From Litorisediminicola beolgyonensis (lineage in GTDB: Bacteria; Pseudomonadota; Alphaproteobacteria; Rhodobacterales; Rhodobacteraceae): a DNA stretch of 61,737 nt. The stretch spans positions 1 to 61,737 of the forward strand of contig NZ_JBHTMU010000024.1 in assembly GCF_042679605.1 (NCBI RefSeq), written 5' to 3'. Under the pieces are notes generated by a model, which saw nothing but the letters and a program-made list of their open reading frames with translations, ran no database searches and was not told where the DNA came from. The first letter of the stretch is position 1, and every line of letters starts with the position of its first letter. Shown here in pieces: positions 36,298-45,685 of this stretch. A program made the translations under genes and the position numbers.

Positions 36298-39129
36298 TCA
36301 GCGGCCGAGATTCCACCAGCCGCGCCGCTTGGGCTTGTCGTCCTCTTCGGCGCGCTCGTCCGAGGCCTCTGCGGGCTCCAGCTCGCGCGGCTCTTCCGGC
36401 GCAACCTCCGGCTCGGGCTCGGCGACGGACACCTCCGCCTCGGGCTGGACCTCGGGCGCGGGCGCCTCGGGGGTCGGGATCGGGTCCTCGGCCGGGGCTT
36501 CGGTCACCGGATCCGCGATGGTCGCCACCTCTTCCGGCGCGGGTGCGGGCGCGACGCTACCGGTCTCGGCGGCGGCGGGCTCGGGCGCGGACGGGGCCTC
36601 TTCCATCTTCACATCGACCGGCTCGGCCTTGGGCTCTGCCTCGGCGGGAGACGCGGTCGCGGCCTCGTCGGCGGCTTCCTCGGCCAGCTCCGGCTTCGCT
36701 GCGGGCTTCTTGCGGCTGCGCGAGCGGGTGGTCTTCTTCTTGGGCTTCGGAGCCTCCTCCTCGGCGGTCTCTTCAGAAGTGGCGTCGGCGGTCTCGGCAG
36801 CAGGTGCGGCCTCCGGAGCCTCCTCGGTCGCTTTCGACGGCTTGCGGCTGCGCGAGACGGTGCGCTTCTTCGGGGTGTCCCCCTCGCCCGCGTTCTCGGT
36901 CTCCGACCCGTCGGTTTCGGACGCATCGTCGCCCTCGTCCGAGCTGTTCTGGTCGTCGTCAGCGCGCGACTCGTCGCCCTGACCCTCGCCATTGCCGGAT
37001 TTCTTGCTGCGACGACGACGACGGCGGCGCTTCTTGGGCTTCTGTTCGCCCTCCTGCGCCTCGGTCTCGGGACGCTCGTCCTCGGTCGAGACCTCGTCCT
37101 CTTCGTCTTCCGCTTCGGCTTCCTCGGCGTCGATCTGGTCCATCAGCATCGCGTCGACCGACACGACCGGCGCGGTCGCTTCGGGGACAGAGCGCGTCGC
37201 GGTCTTGAACTTCTCCATCGAGAAATCCGGGCTCACGAGCGACGGATCGCCCTCGACCCGGACTGCCATGCCATAGCGCAGCTCGATCTGGGCGATGTGC
37301 TCGCGCTTCTGGTTCATCAGGTAGTTGGCGATACCCACCGGGCATTTCACCAGCACCTCGCGGGAGCGGCGGCGGACGCCCTCTTCCTCGATCTGGCGCA
37401 GCACCTGCAGCGCGAGGTTGTCGTCCGAGCGGATGAGGCCGGTGCCGTGGCAGGACGGGCACGGCGCCGTCGTCGCCTCGATCATGCCGGGGCGCAGACG
37501 CTGGCGCGACATCTCGAGGAGGCCGAAACCCGAGATCCGGCCCACCTGGATGCGGGCGCGGTCGGTCTTGAGCTTGTCCTTCAGCTTCTTCTCGACGGCG
37601 GCGTTGTTCTTGCGCTCGTCCATGTCGATGAAGTCGATGACGATGAGACCCGCGAGGTCGCGCAGACGCAGCTGGCGCGCCACCTCTTCGGCGGCCTCCA
37701 GGTTGGTCTTGAGCGCGGTCTCCTCGATCGAGCCTTCCTTGGTGGCCCGGCCGGAGTTGACGTCGATGGCGACGAGCGCCTCGGTCACGCCGATCACGAT
37801 GTAGCCGCCGGATTTGAGCTGCACCGTCGGGTTGAACATCGAGCTCAGGTAGCTCTCGACCTGATAGCGCGCGAAGAGCGGCATCGGGTCGGCGTAATGC
37901 TTCACGTTCTTCGCGTGGGACGGCATGATCATCTTCATGAAGTCCTTGGCGATGCGGTAGCCGCGCTCGCCCTCCACGAAGACCTCGTCGATGTCGCGAT
38001 TGTAGAGGTCGCGGATCGAGCGTTTGATCAGATCGCCTTCCTCGTAGATCTTGGCCGGCGCGATGGATTTCAGCGTCAGCTCGCGGATCTGCTCCCAGAG
38101 GCGCTGAAGATACTCGTAGTCGCGCTTGATCTCGGTCTTGGTGCGCTTGGCGCCCGCGGTCCGGATGATCAGGCCGGCGCCCTTGGGCACGTCGATGGAA
38201 TTGGCGATTTCCTTCAGCTTCGAGCGGTCGGCCGCGTTGGTGATCTTCCGAGAGATGCCGCCGCCACGGGCGGTGTTCGGCATCAGCACGCAGTAACGAC
38301 CGGCAAGGCTGAGATAGGTGGTCAGCGCCGCGCCCTTGTTGCCGCGCTCTTCCTTGACGACCTGCACCAAGAGGATCTGGCGGACCTTGATGACTTCCTG
38401 GATCTTGTAGCGACGCGCGCGCGGCTTGCGGACCGGGCGGATGTCTTCCTCGGTGTCGTCATCGGCGACGGATTCGATGGAATCGTCGCTGTCCTTGGCG
38501 TTCTCCTCGGCGCCGTCCTCGTCCGACGCGTCGGCGCTGTCATCGCTCTCGTCCGAGGCAGTGTCATACTCGACCTCGTCGCCGGAGGGCGTGTCGACCG
38601 GGGTCTCGGCGACGGTTTCCATGGGCGAGCTGCCCTCGTCGTCATGGGCCTCGTCCTCGCCATCGGCGAGGTCGATCGTCTCCATGCCGTTGATCGTGTC
38701 GGGGACCTTGGTCAGGACCTCGTCACCGGTCTCGGCCTTTTCGGCCTTCTCGCTCTTGGAGTTGCGCGAGCCCCGGCGCGAGCGCGACCGGGAGCGGGAC
38801 TTGGATTTGCCCTCTTCCTCTTCGCGCGCGGCCTCGCGGGCCTCGGCCTCTTCCTCTTCCATCAGCGCCTGACGGTCGGCGACCGGGATCTGATAGTAGT
38901 CGGGATGGATTTCCGAGAAGGCGAGGAAGCCGTGACGGTTGCCGCCGTAATCCACGAAAGCCGCCTGGAGCGAGGGCTCCACGCGGGTGACTTTCGCTAG
39001 ATAGATATTGCCGGCGAGCTGCCGCTTGTTTTCGGATTCGAAGTCGAATTCCTCGACCTTGTTTCCGTCCACCACCACGACGCGGGTCTCTTCCGCGTGG
39101 GTGGCGTCGATGAGCATTTTCTTAGCCAT
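36298..39129 (-). CDS. rne: Ribonuclease E/G
   Basis: Endoribonuclease and degradosome scaffold of about 943 residues. An S1 domain begins near residue 36 and is interrupted by a long acidic and Arg/Ser-rich insertion (about 88-240), as in other alphaproteobacteria. Catalytic Asp residues are Asp456 (VAIDVNSGR) and Asp499 (LIVIDFIDM); the zinc link is CPSC (557-560). The C-terminal third is a low-complexity acidic region with basic blocks (RRRRRRSKKSG) for RNA and partners, ending PKRRGWWNLGR. I prefer ATG 39129 (MAKKMLIDATHAEE); ATG-equivalent 39150 adds seven residues. Confidence 0.95.
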   Translation of the reverse strand: MAKKMLIDATHAEETRVVVVDGNKVEEFDFESENKRQLAGNIYLAKVTRVEPSLQAAFVDYGGNRHGFLAFSEIHPDYYQIPVADRQALMEEEEAEAREAAREEEEGKSKSRSRSRSRRGSRNSKSEKAEKAETGDEVLTKVPDTINGMETIDLADGEDEAHDDEGSSPMETVAETPVDTPSGDEVEYDTASDESDDSADASDEDGAEENAKDSDDSIESVADDDTEEDIRPVRKPRARRYKIQEVIKVRQILLVQVVKEERGNKGAALTTYLSLAGRYCVLMPNTARGGGISRKITNAADRSKLKEIANSIDVPKGAGLIIRTAGAKRTKTEIKRDYEYLQRLWEQIRELTLKSIAPAKIYEEGDLIKRSIRDLYNRDIDEVFVEGERGYRIAKDFMKMIMPSHAKNVKHYADPMPLFARYQVESYLSSMFNPTVQLKSGGYIVIGVTEALVAIDVNSGRATKEGSIEETALKTNLEAAEEVARQLRLRDLAGLIVIDFIDMDERKNNAAVEKKLKDKLKTDRARIQVGRISGFGLLEMSRQRLRPGMIEATTAPCPSCHGTGLIRSDDNLALQVLRQIEEEGVRRRSREVLVKCPVGIANYLMNQKREHIAQIELRYGMAVRVEGDPSLVSPDFSMEKFKTATRSVPEATAPVVSVDAMLMDQIDAEEAEAEDEEDEVSTEDERPETEAQEGEQKPKKRRRRRRRSKKSGNGEGQGDESRADDDQNSSDEGDDASETDGSETENAGEGDTPKKRTVSRSRKPSKATEEAPEAAPAAETADATSEETAEEEAPKPKKKTTRSRSRKKPAAKPELAEEAADEAATASPAEAEPKAEPVDVKMEEAPSAPEPAAAETGSVAPAPAPEEVATIADPVTEAPAEDPIPTPEAPAPEVQPEAEVSVAEPEPEVAPEEPRELEPAEASDERAEEDDKPKRRGWWNLGR

Positions 39130-39534
39130 AGTGTCCGTTTGCAACGCCACAGCGTGCCCGTCCCAGGGGGACCGGCGGTCGTGCGGCGATGTCTGTCAGG
39201 GGCGATGCGCGGCGTGGGGGCAGGCAGAGACCCGGGGTCCCTGTTCATCTGCCTCATGTCCTGCGCGCGCGTCATCGCGGTTCTTCTCCGACGCGGGCGG
39301 TCTGTTGACCGGCGCCACGCCCATTTATACATGCCCGTCGCGACAATTGCGGGCCGGGCAATTCAGGATGGCCCCGAGGGGCCGGATCGGTCTGAACGCG
39401 GGTCCTCATGTCGGACCGGCCCGTTCAGCGAAACTCTGTGGCGGTCGGGCACCCCGTGACCGGGGCGCGCCTGCCGTTCGGCAAACTTACTGCGCCATAG
39501 GGTCGAACACAATGGTCAATCGCCGAGCCCTATC
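39130..39534 (-). promoter_or_regulatory. Long leader and promoter region of rne
   Basis: About 405 bases without a gene. It includes a two-part hairpin at 39392-39428 (CTGAACG with CGTTCAG outside, GGTCC with GGACC inside) and a nearby GGCCCC/GGGGCC stem (39371-39382). RNase E leaders in enterics are long and structured and mediate autoregulation. No assigned promoter position. Confidence 0.45.
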
Positions 39535-40413
39535 TCAGATGTTGCCGAAGGCGCGCAACCTCCGGATGAGCGCGGAGGTATCCCATCGCCCGCCGCCCAT
39601 GGCCTGCACGTCCTTGTAGAACTGGTCGACAAGCGCCGTCACCGGCAGGGGCGCGCCGATCGAATCCCCGGCCTTCAGGCAGATGCCGAGATCCTTGCGC
39701 ATCCAGTCGATGGCGAAGCCGTGCTCGAAATGATCGTCGAGCATGGTCTCGTAGCGGTTCGACATCTGCCAAGAGCCTGCAGCGCCCTGGCTGATGACCT
39801 CGACCACCGCGTGCCCGTCGAGCCCGGCCTTCTCGGCGAAATGCAGCGCCTCCGAGAGCCCCTGCACGAGACCGGCGATGGCGATCTGGTTGCACATCTT
39901 GGTCATCTGGCCCGCGCCCGAGCCGCCGATCCGGCGGCACATCTTGGCATAGACCTGCATGATCGGCTCGGCGCGGTCGAAATGCTCATGGTCGCCGCCG
40001 CACATGATCGACAGCTGGCCGTTCTCCGCCCCCGCCTGTCCACCCGAGATCGGCGCGTCGACAAAGCCCAGACCGGCCTCGCTGGCCGCGCCATAGAGCT
40101 CTTCGGTCACCTGCGCCGAGACGGTGGTGTGATCGACGAAGATCGCGCCCTCGTTCATGCCCGCAAAGGCACCGTCCTCGCCGGTGCAGACCGCGCGCAG
40201 GTCGTCATCATTGCCGACGCAGGCCATCACGAAGCTCGCGCCCTCGGCGGCCTCGCGGGGCGTCGCGGCGTGAGTGCCGCCATGTTCCTTGGCCCATGTC
40301 TCCGCCTTCGAGGCCGTCCGGTTGTAGACCGTCACGTCGTGGCCCGCCCGCTGCAGATGGCCCGCCATCGGGAAGCCCATCACGCCGAGCCCCAGAAACG
40401 CACATTTCGCCAT
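39535..40413 (-). CDS. NAD(P)-dependent beta-hydroxyacid dehydrogenase (3-hydroxyisobutyrate dehydrogenase family)
   Basis: Cytoplasmic dehydrogenase of 292 residues. The N-terminal dinucleotide fold begins with FLGLGVMGFPMAGHLQ; DHTTVSAQVTEE and FVDAPISGGQAGAENGQLSI form the substrate loop; and the catalytic Lys lies in GQMTKMCNQ. This family includes 3-hydroxyisobutyrate, tartronate-semialdehyde and glyoxylate reductases; the substrate cannot be fixed from sequence. Start ATG 40413 is set by AGGAGAG upstream. Confidence 0.9.
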   Translation of the reverse strand: MAKCAFLGLGVMGFPMAGHLQRAGHDVTVYNRTASKAETWAKEHGGTHAATPREAAEGASFVMACVGNDDDLRAVCTGEDGAFAGMNEGAIFVDHTTVSAQVTEELYGAASEAGLGFVDAPISGGQAGAENGQLSIMCGGDHEHFDRAEPIMQVYAKMCRRIGGSGAGQMTKMCNQIAIAGLVQGLSEALHFAEKAGLDGHAVVEVISQGAAGSWQMSNRYETMLDDHFEHGFAIDWMRKDLGICLKAGDSIGAPLPVTALVDQFYKDVQAMGGGRWDTSALIRRLRAFGNI

Positions 40414-40511
40414 GATCTCTCTCCTGTCCCTGTCGTGAGCGGCCCTGCTCTTGGCAAGGCTTTGGTAACGGTTTAGTCCCATCCGGGCGCGCGCCAAGGC
40501 AAGGCGCGAGG

Positions 40512-42995
40512 GTGAGGGCATTCAGAGCAATGGCATTTCTGTTCAGATGGCTTGTCCGGCTGATCTCGGTCGCATTGCTCCTCGGCATGCTGGGCGTCGT
40601 GGTGGTCTACTACCTCGCCTCGCGGTCGCTGCCCGACTACAACCGCGACGTCACGGTCGCGGGCCTCGAAGAGCCGGTCGAGATCGTGCGCGACAATTCG
40701 AACGTGCCGCATATATTCGCCACCACCGATGCGGACGCGTTCTTCGGCCTGGGATATGTGCACGCGCAGGACCGGCTCTGGCAGATGACGCTGATGCGCC
40801 GCACCGCGCAGGGCCGCCTCTCCGAGCTCTTCGGCACCCGCACGGTCGAGACCGACAAGCTTCTGCGCCGCTTCGACCTCTACATGCTGGCGCGGCAATC
40901 GGTCGAGGCGCAGGACGCGCGCACGATGATGGCGCTCGAGGCCTATTCCGCCGGGGTGAACGCCCGGATCGACGAGATCAACCGCGACAGTCTCGGGCGC
41001 GGCGCGCCGGAGTTCTTCCTCTTCGATCCGACGCTCGCACCCTGGCAGCCCGCCGACAGTCTGGCCGTGATCAAGCTGATGGCGCTGCAGCTATCGGGCT
41101 TCCTTTCGGAAGAGGTGCTGCGGGCGCGAACGTCGCTCACGCTCGGTGACGAGGATCGTCTCTCCGACATCCTGCCCGATCTCCCCGGCGAGGGCGTGGC
41201 TGCCCTGCCCGCCTATGCCGAGCTTGCCCCCGGCATCGGTCGCGGCACGCTCTTTGCGGAAAGCACCGATCCCGGATTGCTCTGGCCCGCGCCGCCGCGC
41301 GGTCTGGCCGGGGCATCGAACGGCTGGGCCGCGGCGCCGGACCGGTCGGCCTCGGGCGGGACGCTTCTGGCCAATGACCCGCATCTGGGCCTGACGGCCC
41401 CGACGATCTGGTATCTCGCGCGGATGCAGCTCTCGACCGGCGGCGTCATCGGCGGGTCGATCCCCGGCATCCCGGCGATCATGGTCGGTCGGTCCGAGCG
41501 GCTGGGCTGGGGGCTGACCTCGGCCTATCTCGACGATCAGGATCTGCACCTTGAGGAACTGAACCCCGACAATCCCGAGGAATACCGCACGCCCGATGGC
41601 TGGAAGCGGTTCGAAACCCGCCGCTCCATCGTCAACATCAAGGATTCCCCGCCCGTAACGCTGACGCTGCGCTGGACCGAGAACGGCCCGGTCATTCCCG
41701 GCACGCGCTACGATCTGCAGACCGTCACACCGCCGGGGCATGTCATGTCGCTCAGCTGGACCGCGCTCTCGAGCGAGGACAGCTCGGCCAGCGCCGCGGT
41801 CGGGCTGATGTTCGCAAGCTCCGTCGAAGAGGCGGTCGAACTGTCCGAGGCCTATGTCGCGCCGGCGCAGATGCTGACGTTGATCGACCGCGACAAGATC
41901 GGCATGAAGCTTGTGGGCCATGCGCCCGCGCGCGATCCGCGCCACCAGAGCCAGGGCCGCCTTCCGGCCCCGGGGTGGCGCGCCGAGAACCGCTGGCAGG
42001 GCCGCCTGCCCTATGCCGACAACCCGGAGTTCATCGCGCCCGAGGGCGGCATCGTCGGCAACACCAACAACAAGGTCATCGACCGGCCGTTCCCGGAGCA
42101 TGTCAGTTTCGACTGGGGCGACAGCCAGCGCGTGCAGCGCTGGCAGACGATGATGCAGAACCGCGGCGTCCACACCCGCGACAGTTTCATCGAAGCACAG
42201 CTCGACACCGTCTCGGTCGCCGCACGGACGCTCCTGCCGCTGATCGGCGCGGATCTCTGGTTCACCGGCGAGGCCGCGCCCGAGGGGACACCGGATCGCC
42301 AGCGCCAGCGCGCGCTCGAGCTTCTGGCCAACTGGTCGGGCGAGATGAACGAGCACCTGCCCGAGCCGCTTCTTTACGCGGCCTGGCTGCGCGCGTTGCA
42401 GGAGCGGCTGATCCGCGACGATATCGGCCCGCTCGCGGACAAGTACGACCATGTCGAGCCGCTCTTCATCGAGCGCGTCTTCCGAGACATCGACGGGGCT
42501 TCGGCCTGGTGCGACATCAAGCAATCCGCGCGCGAGGAAAGCTGCTCGGACATCGCGCGGCTGGCGCTCGACGACGCGCTGGTCTGGGTCGGCGAGAAAT
42601 ACGGCACCGATCTCGAAAGCCTGCGCTGGGGCGATGCCCACCAGGCGGCGCACACCCATACAGTGCTGGGCGACGTGCCGCTGCTGAAGGCCTTCGTGAA
42701 CATCCGGCAATCGACCTCGGGGGGCGATTTCACGCTCCAGCGCGGCAAGACATCGGGGCGCGATCCGAACCCGTTCGAGAACGTGCACGCGGCGGGCTAT
42801 CGCGGCGTCTACGATTTCGCCGATCCCGACAGCTCGGTCTTCATCAGCGCGACCGGCCAGTCCGGCCATTTTCTGTCGCGCCATTACGACAATCTCGGCC
42901 AGCTCTGGCGGCGCGGCGAGTATATCCCGATGTCGCTCGATCCGGACCTCGCCCGGGCGGCCTCGGTCGGGATCACCCGTCTGAGCCCGCGCTGA
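40512..42995 (+). CDS. Penicillin-acylase-family Ntn hydrolase
   Basis: A 827-residue periplasmic or membrane-anchored amidase precursor. Residues about 8-35 form a single N-terminal membrane segment. The autocleavage site and nucleophile are Ser269 in GLAGASNGWA, which separates alpha and beta subunits after processing. NDPHLGLTAPTIWY and VIGGSIPGIPAIMVGRSERL are typical. Substrates in the family range from penicillins to acyl-homoserine lactones, so quorum quenching is possible but not shown. GTG 40512 is used; ATG 40530 is a good alternative. Confidence 0.9.
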   Translation: MRAFRAMAFLFRWLVRLISVALLLGMLGVVVVYYLASRSLPDYNRDVTVAGLEEPVEIVRDNSNVPHIFATTDADAFFGLGYVHAQDRLWQMTLMRRTAQGRLSELFGTRTVETDKLLRRFDLYMLARQSVEAQDARTMMALEAYSAGVNARIDEINRDSLGRGAPEFFLFDPTLAPWQPADSLAVIKLMALQLSGFLSEEVLRARTSLTLGDEDRLSDILPDLPGEGVAALPAYAELAPGIGRGTLFAESTDPGLLWPAPPRGLAGASNGWAAAPDRSASGGTLLANDPHLGLTAPTIWYLARMQLSTGGVIGGSIPGIPAIMVGRSERLGWGLTSAYLDDQDLHLEELNPDNPEEYRTPDGWKRFETRRSIVNIKDSPPVTLTLRWTENGPVIPGTRYDLQTVTPPGHVMSLSWTALSSEDSSASAAVGLMFASSVEEAVELSEAYVAPAQMLTLIDRDKIGMKLVGHAPARDPRHQSQGRLPAPGWRAENRWQGRLPYADNPEFIAPEGGIVGNTNNKVIDRPFPEHVSFDWGDSQRVQRWQTMMQNRGVHTRDSFIEAQLDTVSVAARTLLPLIGADLWFTGEAAPEGTPDRQRQRALELLANWSGEMNEHLPEPLLYAAWLRALQERLIRDDIGPLADKYDHVEPLFIERVFRDIDGASAWCDIKQSAREESCSDIARLALDDALVWVGEKYGTDLESLRWGDAHQAAHTHTVLGDVPLLKAFVNIRQSTSGGDFTLQRGKTSGRDPNPFENVHAAGYRGVYDFADPDSSVFISATGQSGHFLSRHYDNLGQLWRRGEYIPMSLDPDLARAASVGITRLSPR

Positions 42996-42999
42996 GCGC

Positions 43000-43986
43000 T
43001 CAGTCGTAGGGCGCCGTCTCCATCAACTCGCGGAAGGCCTCAGGGTGCAGAACCCGGAGCGCGCCGAAGGTCAGAAGGCCCAGGAGACCCGTCATCACCG
43101 CAGCCGCGAACATGGTGGTGATGCGTTCTGTCGCGAGATGGTCGAGGTCCGAGACCAGCGAGAGCGCTTCAAGCACCGTCACCGTCAGGCAGGCGGTGAA
43201 GAAGACATAGCTCCGCGGCAGCAGCCGGAACGCGAGCGCGAGCGCCAGCGCGCCCATCACGCCCGAGACCCAGGGCAGCTTGATCCAGAGCGCGATGACC
43301 AGCGAAATGGCAGTGCCGATGATCGTGCCCACGGTGCGTTTGGCGGTGCGCGAGAAAAGCTCGCCGAAGGGCGGCAGCCAGAGCACCACGAAGGTCAACG
43401 GGAACCAGAACCCGTGCTCGCCGAAGAAATGCCGTCCCACCCAGATCGAGATAACCAGGCCGACACCGAGCGCCGCCCCGAAGGCGGCCGAATAGGTGCG
43501 CGAGGAGCGTTCGGCCCGCGTCAACTCGCTGACCTCGAAGAAGATCAGCGTGACCCCGAGGCTCCAGCCCATCGCGACGAGATAGATCAGGAACAGCCCC
43601 GACAGATCCTCGGTCGGAAGGATCGGCCCGGTGAAGATCGTCCAGATGAAGAGCGCGCGCAGGCAGGGCATGGCAAAGCCGTGCTGGCAGGCGATCGAGG
43701 TCATCGCGGCGAGTGCGGCGGCCACCGGCAGGGCGAGGCTCGGTTCGCCCAGAACCAGCATCCCGGCCATGCCGGTGACGAGCGTGACGACGACGGCGGG
43801 CTGAAGGCCTGCGTCGCGCGCGGCGATATGGGCGGGCAGCGCGGCGACGAAGGCCACCGCCCCGATCCGCCCGAACAGCATCACGCCGATCAGCGGCGGC
43901 ACCGCGATGGCCGCCAGCATCACCGCGACGTCCCGCCAGTTCATCGGCGTGTCGCCATCCACGAAGAATGTCTTGAGCGCCTGCAT
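43000..43986 (-). CDS. FUSC-like integral membrane protein
   Basis: A 328-residue membrane protein with about nine hydrophobic segments in two halves. The second half has the FUSC-like block (FGELFSRTAKRTVGTIIGTAIS), seen in fusaric acid and aromatic acid exporters. The cytoplasmic domain of full exporters is absent. Probably an export permease component, perhaps for aromatic acids; substrate unknown. It converges on the acylase gene with four bases between the stops. Confidence 0.75.
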   Translation of the reverse strand: MQALKTFFVDGDTPMNWRDVAVMLAAIAVPPLIGVMLFGRIGAVAFVAALPAHIAARDAGLQPAVVVTLVTGMAGMLVLGEPSLALPVAAALAAMTSIACQHGFAMPCLRALFIWTIFTGPILPTEDLSGLFLIYLVAMGWSLGVTLIFFEVSELTRAERSSRTYSAAFGAALGVGLVISIWVGRHFFGEHGFWFPLTFVVLWLPPFGELFSRTAKRTVGTIIGTAISLVIALWIKLPWVSGVMGALALALAFRLLPRSYVFFTACLTVTVLEALSLVSDLDHLATERITTMFAAAVMTGLLGLLTFGALRVLHPEAFRELMETAPYD

Positions 43987-44044
43987 CTCTCCTCCAACTG
44001 CCTCCGAGATAGGTCGGGGGCGCGGGCCGGAAAGTGCGGCGAAA

Positions 44045-45319
44045 TCAGAGCTTTTCGAACTGCGCCGCGTCCGAGGCCGTCCAGCGGACGGTCAGGTCAT
44101 AGCCGTCCTCGGTCTGCTCTTCTCCGGCGACGAGCCCCTTCTGGAAGAGCCAGGCGCGTCTGCGCCCGTCGTCGAAGCCCAGATGCAGCGCCTCTTCGCG
44201 GGTCTCCCCGGCAAGGACATCCGCGACCGCGTCGAGAAACCCGTCGAGCCCCTGCCCGCTCACGGCGGAGACCGCGAAGAGCCCCTCATCGCGCGAGGCG
44301 CGCGTGACCGCGGCGTCGCGGACCTCGGGATCGAGAAGGTCGATCTTGTTCCAGAGCTCGATCTGCGGCGTGGTTTCGGTCACGCCGAGCGAGGCGAGGA
44401 TCGCCCGCACATCCTCGGCCTGCTCCTCTGTCGCGGGATGCGAGATATCGCGCACATGCACGATCAGGTCGGCGGCCAGAACCTCTTCCAGAGTGGCGCG
44501 GAAGGCCGCGACCAACTCGGTCGGCAGGTCCGAGATGAAGCCCACCGTGTCCGACAGGATCACTTCGGGGCCCGAGGACAGCTTGACCGCCCGCATGGTC
44601 GGGTCGAGCGTGGCGAAGAGCATGTCCTTGGCCATGACCTCGGCACCGGTCAGGCGGTTGAAGAGCGTGGATTTTCCGGCGTTGGTGTAGCCCACGAGCG
44701 CGACGATCGGATAGGGCACCTTGGCGCGCGCTTTCCGGTGCAGGTCGCGGGTCTTGACCACACGGTCGAGTTGCCGGCGAAGCCGCACGAGCTGCTCGTC
44801 GATGGCGCGCCGGTCGGCCTCGATCTGGGTTTCGCCGGGACCGCCCACGAAGCCCAGACCGCCGCGCTGACGTTCCAGGTGGGTCCAGGCGCGGACCAGC
44901 CGGGTGCGCTGGTAGCTCAGCGCTGCCATCTCGACCTGCAGCACGCCCTCGCGGGTCGCCGCGCGGTCCGAGAAGATCTCGAGGATCAGGCCGGTGCGGT
45001 CCAGAAGCTTGACCTTCCACTCCTTCTCGAGATTGCGCTGCTGCACCGGGCTCACGGGGCCGTCGACGAGAACAAGCTCGACCTCGGCCTCCTTCAGCCG
45101 CTCGCGCAGCTCCTCGATCTTGCCGGAGCCGAACAGCGTGCCGGGATGGGGATCGCGCAAGGGCACGATTTCGGCCCCCGCGACCGTCAGGTCGGGAAGC
45201 GCTTCGGCCAGAGACACGGCCTCTTCCAGCGCCGGGGCTGCATCGCGCCGGTCACGGTCGGTCTTGATGTCCGGATGCAGGACCCAGGCCCGGGTCACAT
45301 GCGGGGCATGTTCCTTCAA
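44045..45319 (-). CDS. hflX: Ribosome-associated GTPase HflX
   Basis: GTPase of 424 residues that splits stalled ribosomes. The HflX domain has TLFGSGKIEEL and LLDRTGLILEIFSDRA, and GxGETQIEADRR precedes the G domain. G motifs: GYTNAGKST (G1), DTVGF (G3), NKID (G4). The start is TTG at 45319, overlapping the hfq stop (TTGA), so translation is coupled. hfq-hflX adjacency is conserved across proteobacteria. Confidence 0.95.
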   Translation of the reverse strand: MKEHAPHVTRAWVLHPDIKTDRDRRDAAPALEEAVSLAEALPDLTVAGAEIVPLRDPHPGTLFGSGKIEELRERLKEAEVELVLVDGPVSPVQQRNLEKEWKVKLLDRTGLILEIFSDRAATREGVLQVEMAALSYQRTRLVRAWTHLERQRGGLGFVGGPGETQIEADRRAIDEQLVRLRRQLDRVVKTRDLHRKARAKVPYPIVALVGYTNAGKSTLFNRLTGAEVMAKDMLFATLDPTMRAVKLSSGPEVILSDTVGFISDLPTELVAAFRATLEEVLAADLIVHVRDISHPATEEQAEDVRAILASLGVTETTPQIELWNKIDLLDPEVRDAAVTRASRDEGLFAVSAVSGQGLDGFLDAVADVLAGETREEALHLGFDDGRRRAWLFQKGLVAGEEQTEDGYDLTVRWTASDAAQFEKL

Positions 45320-45555
45320 TTGCCCTCGTCACCGTCATAGAGATTGATCGGTTGCGCGGGCATGATCGTCGAGATCGCGTGCTTGTAGACAAGCTGCGAC
45401 TGGCCGTCGCGGCGCAGCAGCACGCAGAAATTGTCGAACCACGTGATCACGCCCTGAAGCTTGACCCCGTTGATGAGAAATACAGTGACCGGAACCTTTG
45501 TTTTACGGACGTGATTGAGAAACGCGTCCTGCAGGTTTTGTCTGTCCGATGCCAT
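45316..45555 (-). CDS. hfq: RNA chaperone Hfq
   Basis: Hexameric Sm-like protein that helps sRNAs pair with mRNAs. The 79-residue product has QDAFLNHVRKTKVPVTVFL, GVKLQGVITWFDNFCVLLR and the Sm2 motif YKHAIST. Short acidic C-tail, as in other alphaproteobacteria. An 130-base gap to trkH holds its promoter region and a hairpin. Confidence 0.97.
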   Translation of the reverse strand: MASDRQNLQDAFLNHVRKTKVPVTVFLINGVKLQGVITWFDNFCVLLRRDGQSQLVYKHAISTIMPAQPINLYDGDEGN

Positions 45556-45621
45556 TCGAAAAAGCCTTTGTTCTTGCGCCTTATTGCGACCCTCAGCGGC
45601 ACGCCGTCCCCAAGTATGGAG

Positions 45622-45669
45622 ACAGGGCCAGCGAGATTCCAGAGGAAATCTGTGCGACTTTGGCCCTGT
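45622..45669 (-). other. Inverted repeat between trkH and hfq
   Basis: ACAGGGCCA (45622-45630) pairs with TGGCCCTGT (45661-45669), with a looser inner pair AGATT/AATCT. It lies after the trkH stop and before hfq. It may end trkH transcription or serve as an hfq leader; no T-run is present. Confidence 0.4.
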
Positions 45670-45685
45670 TAGCGCATGGCAATGC

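Noticed and set aside
37297..39000. 567-residue plus-strand frame opposite rne
   Set aside because: It is the complement of the rne coding sequence; long antisense frames are expected at this GC content and the Rne frame has full family motifs.
39305..39331. Promoter-like TTGACC and TATACA on the plus strand
   Set aside because: Spacing of about 15 bases is short and no plus-strand gene follows; chance is likely.
41091..42884. 597-residue minus-strand frame opposite the acylase gene
   Set aside because: Arg/Ala/Asp-rich composition and no motif; the plus-strand frame is a clear penicillin-acylase family protein.
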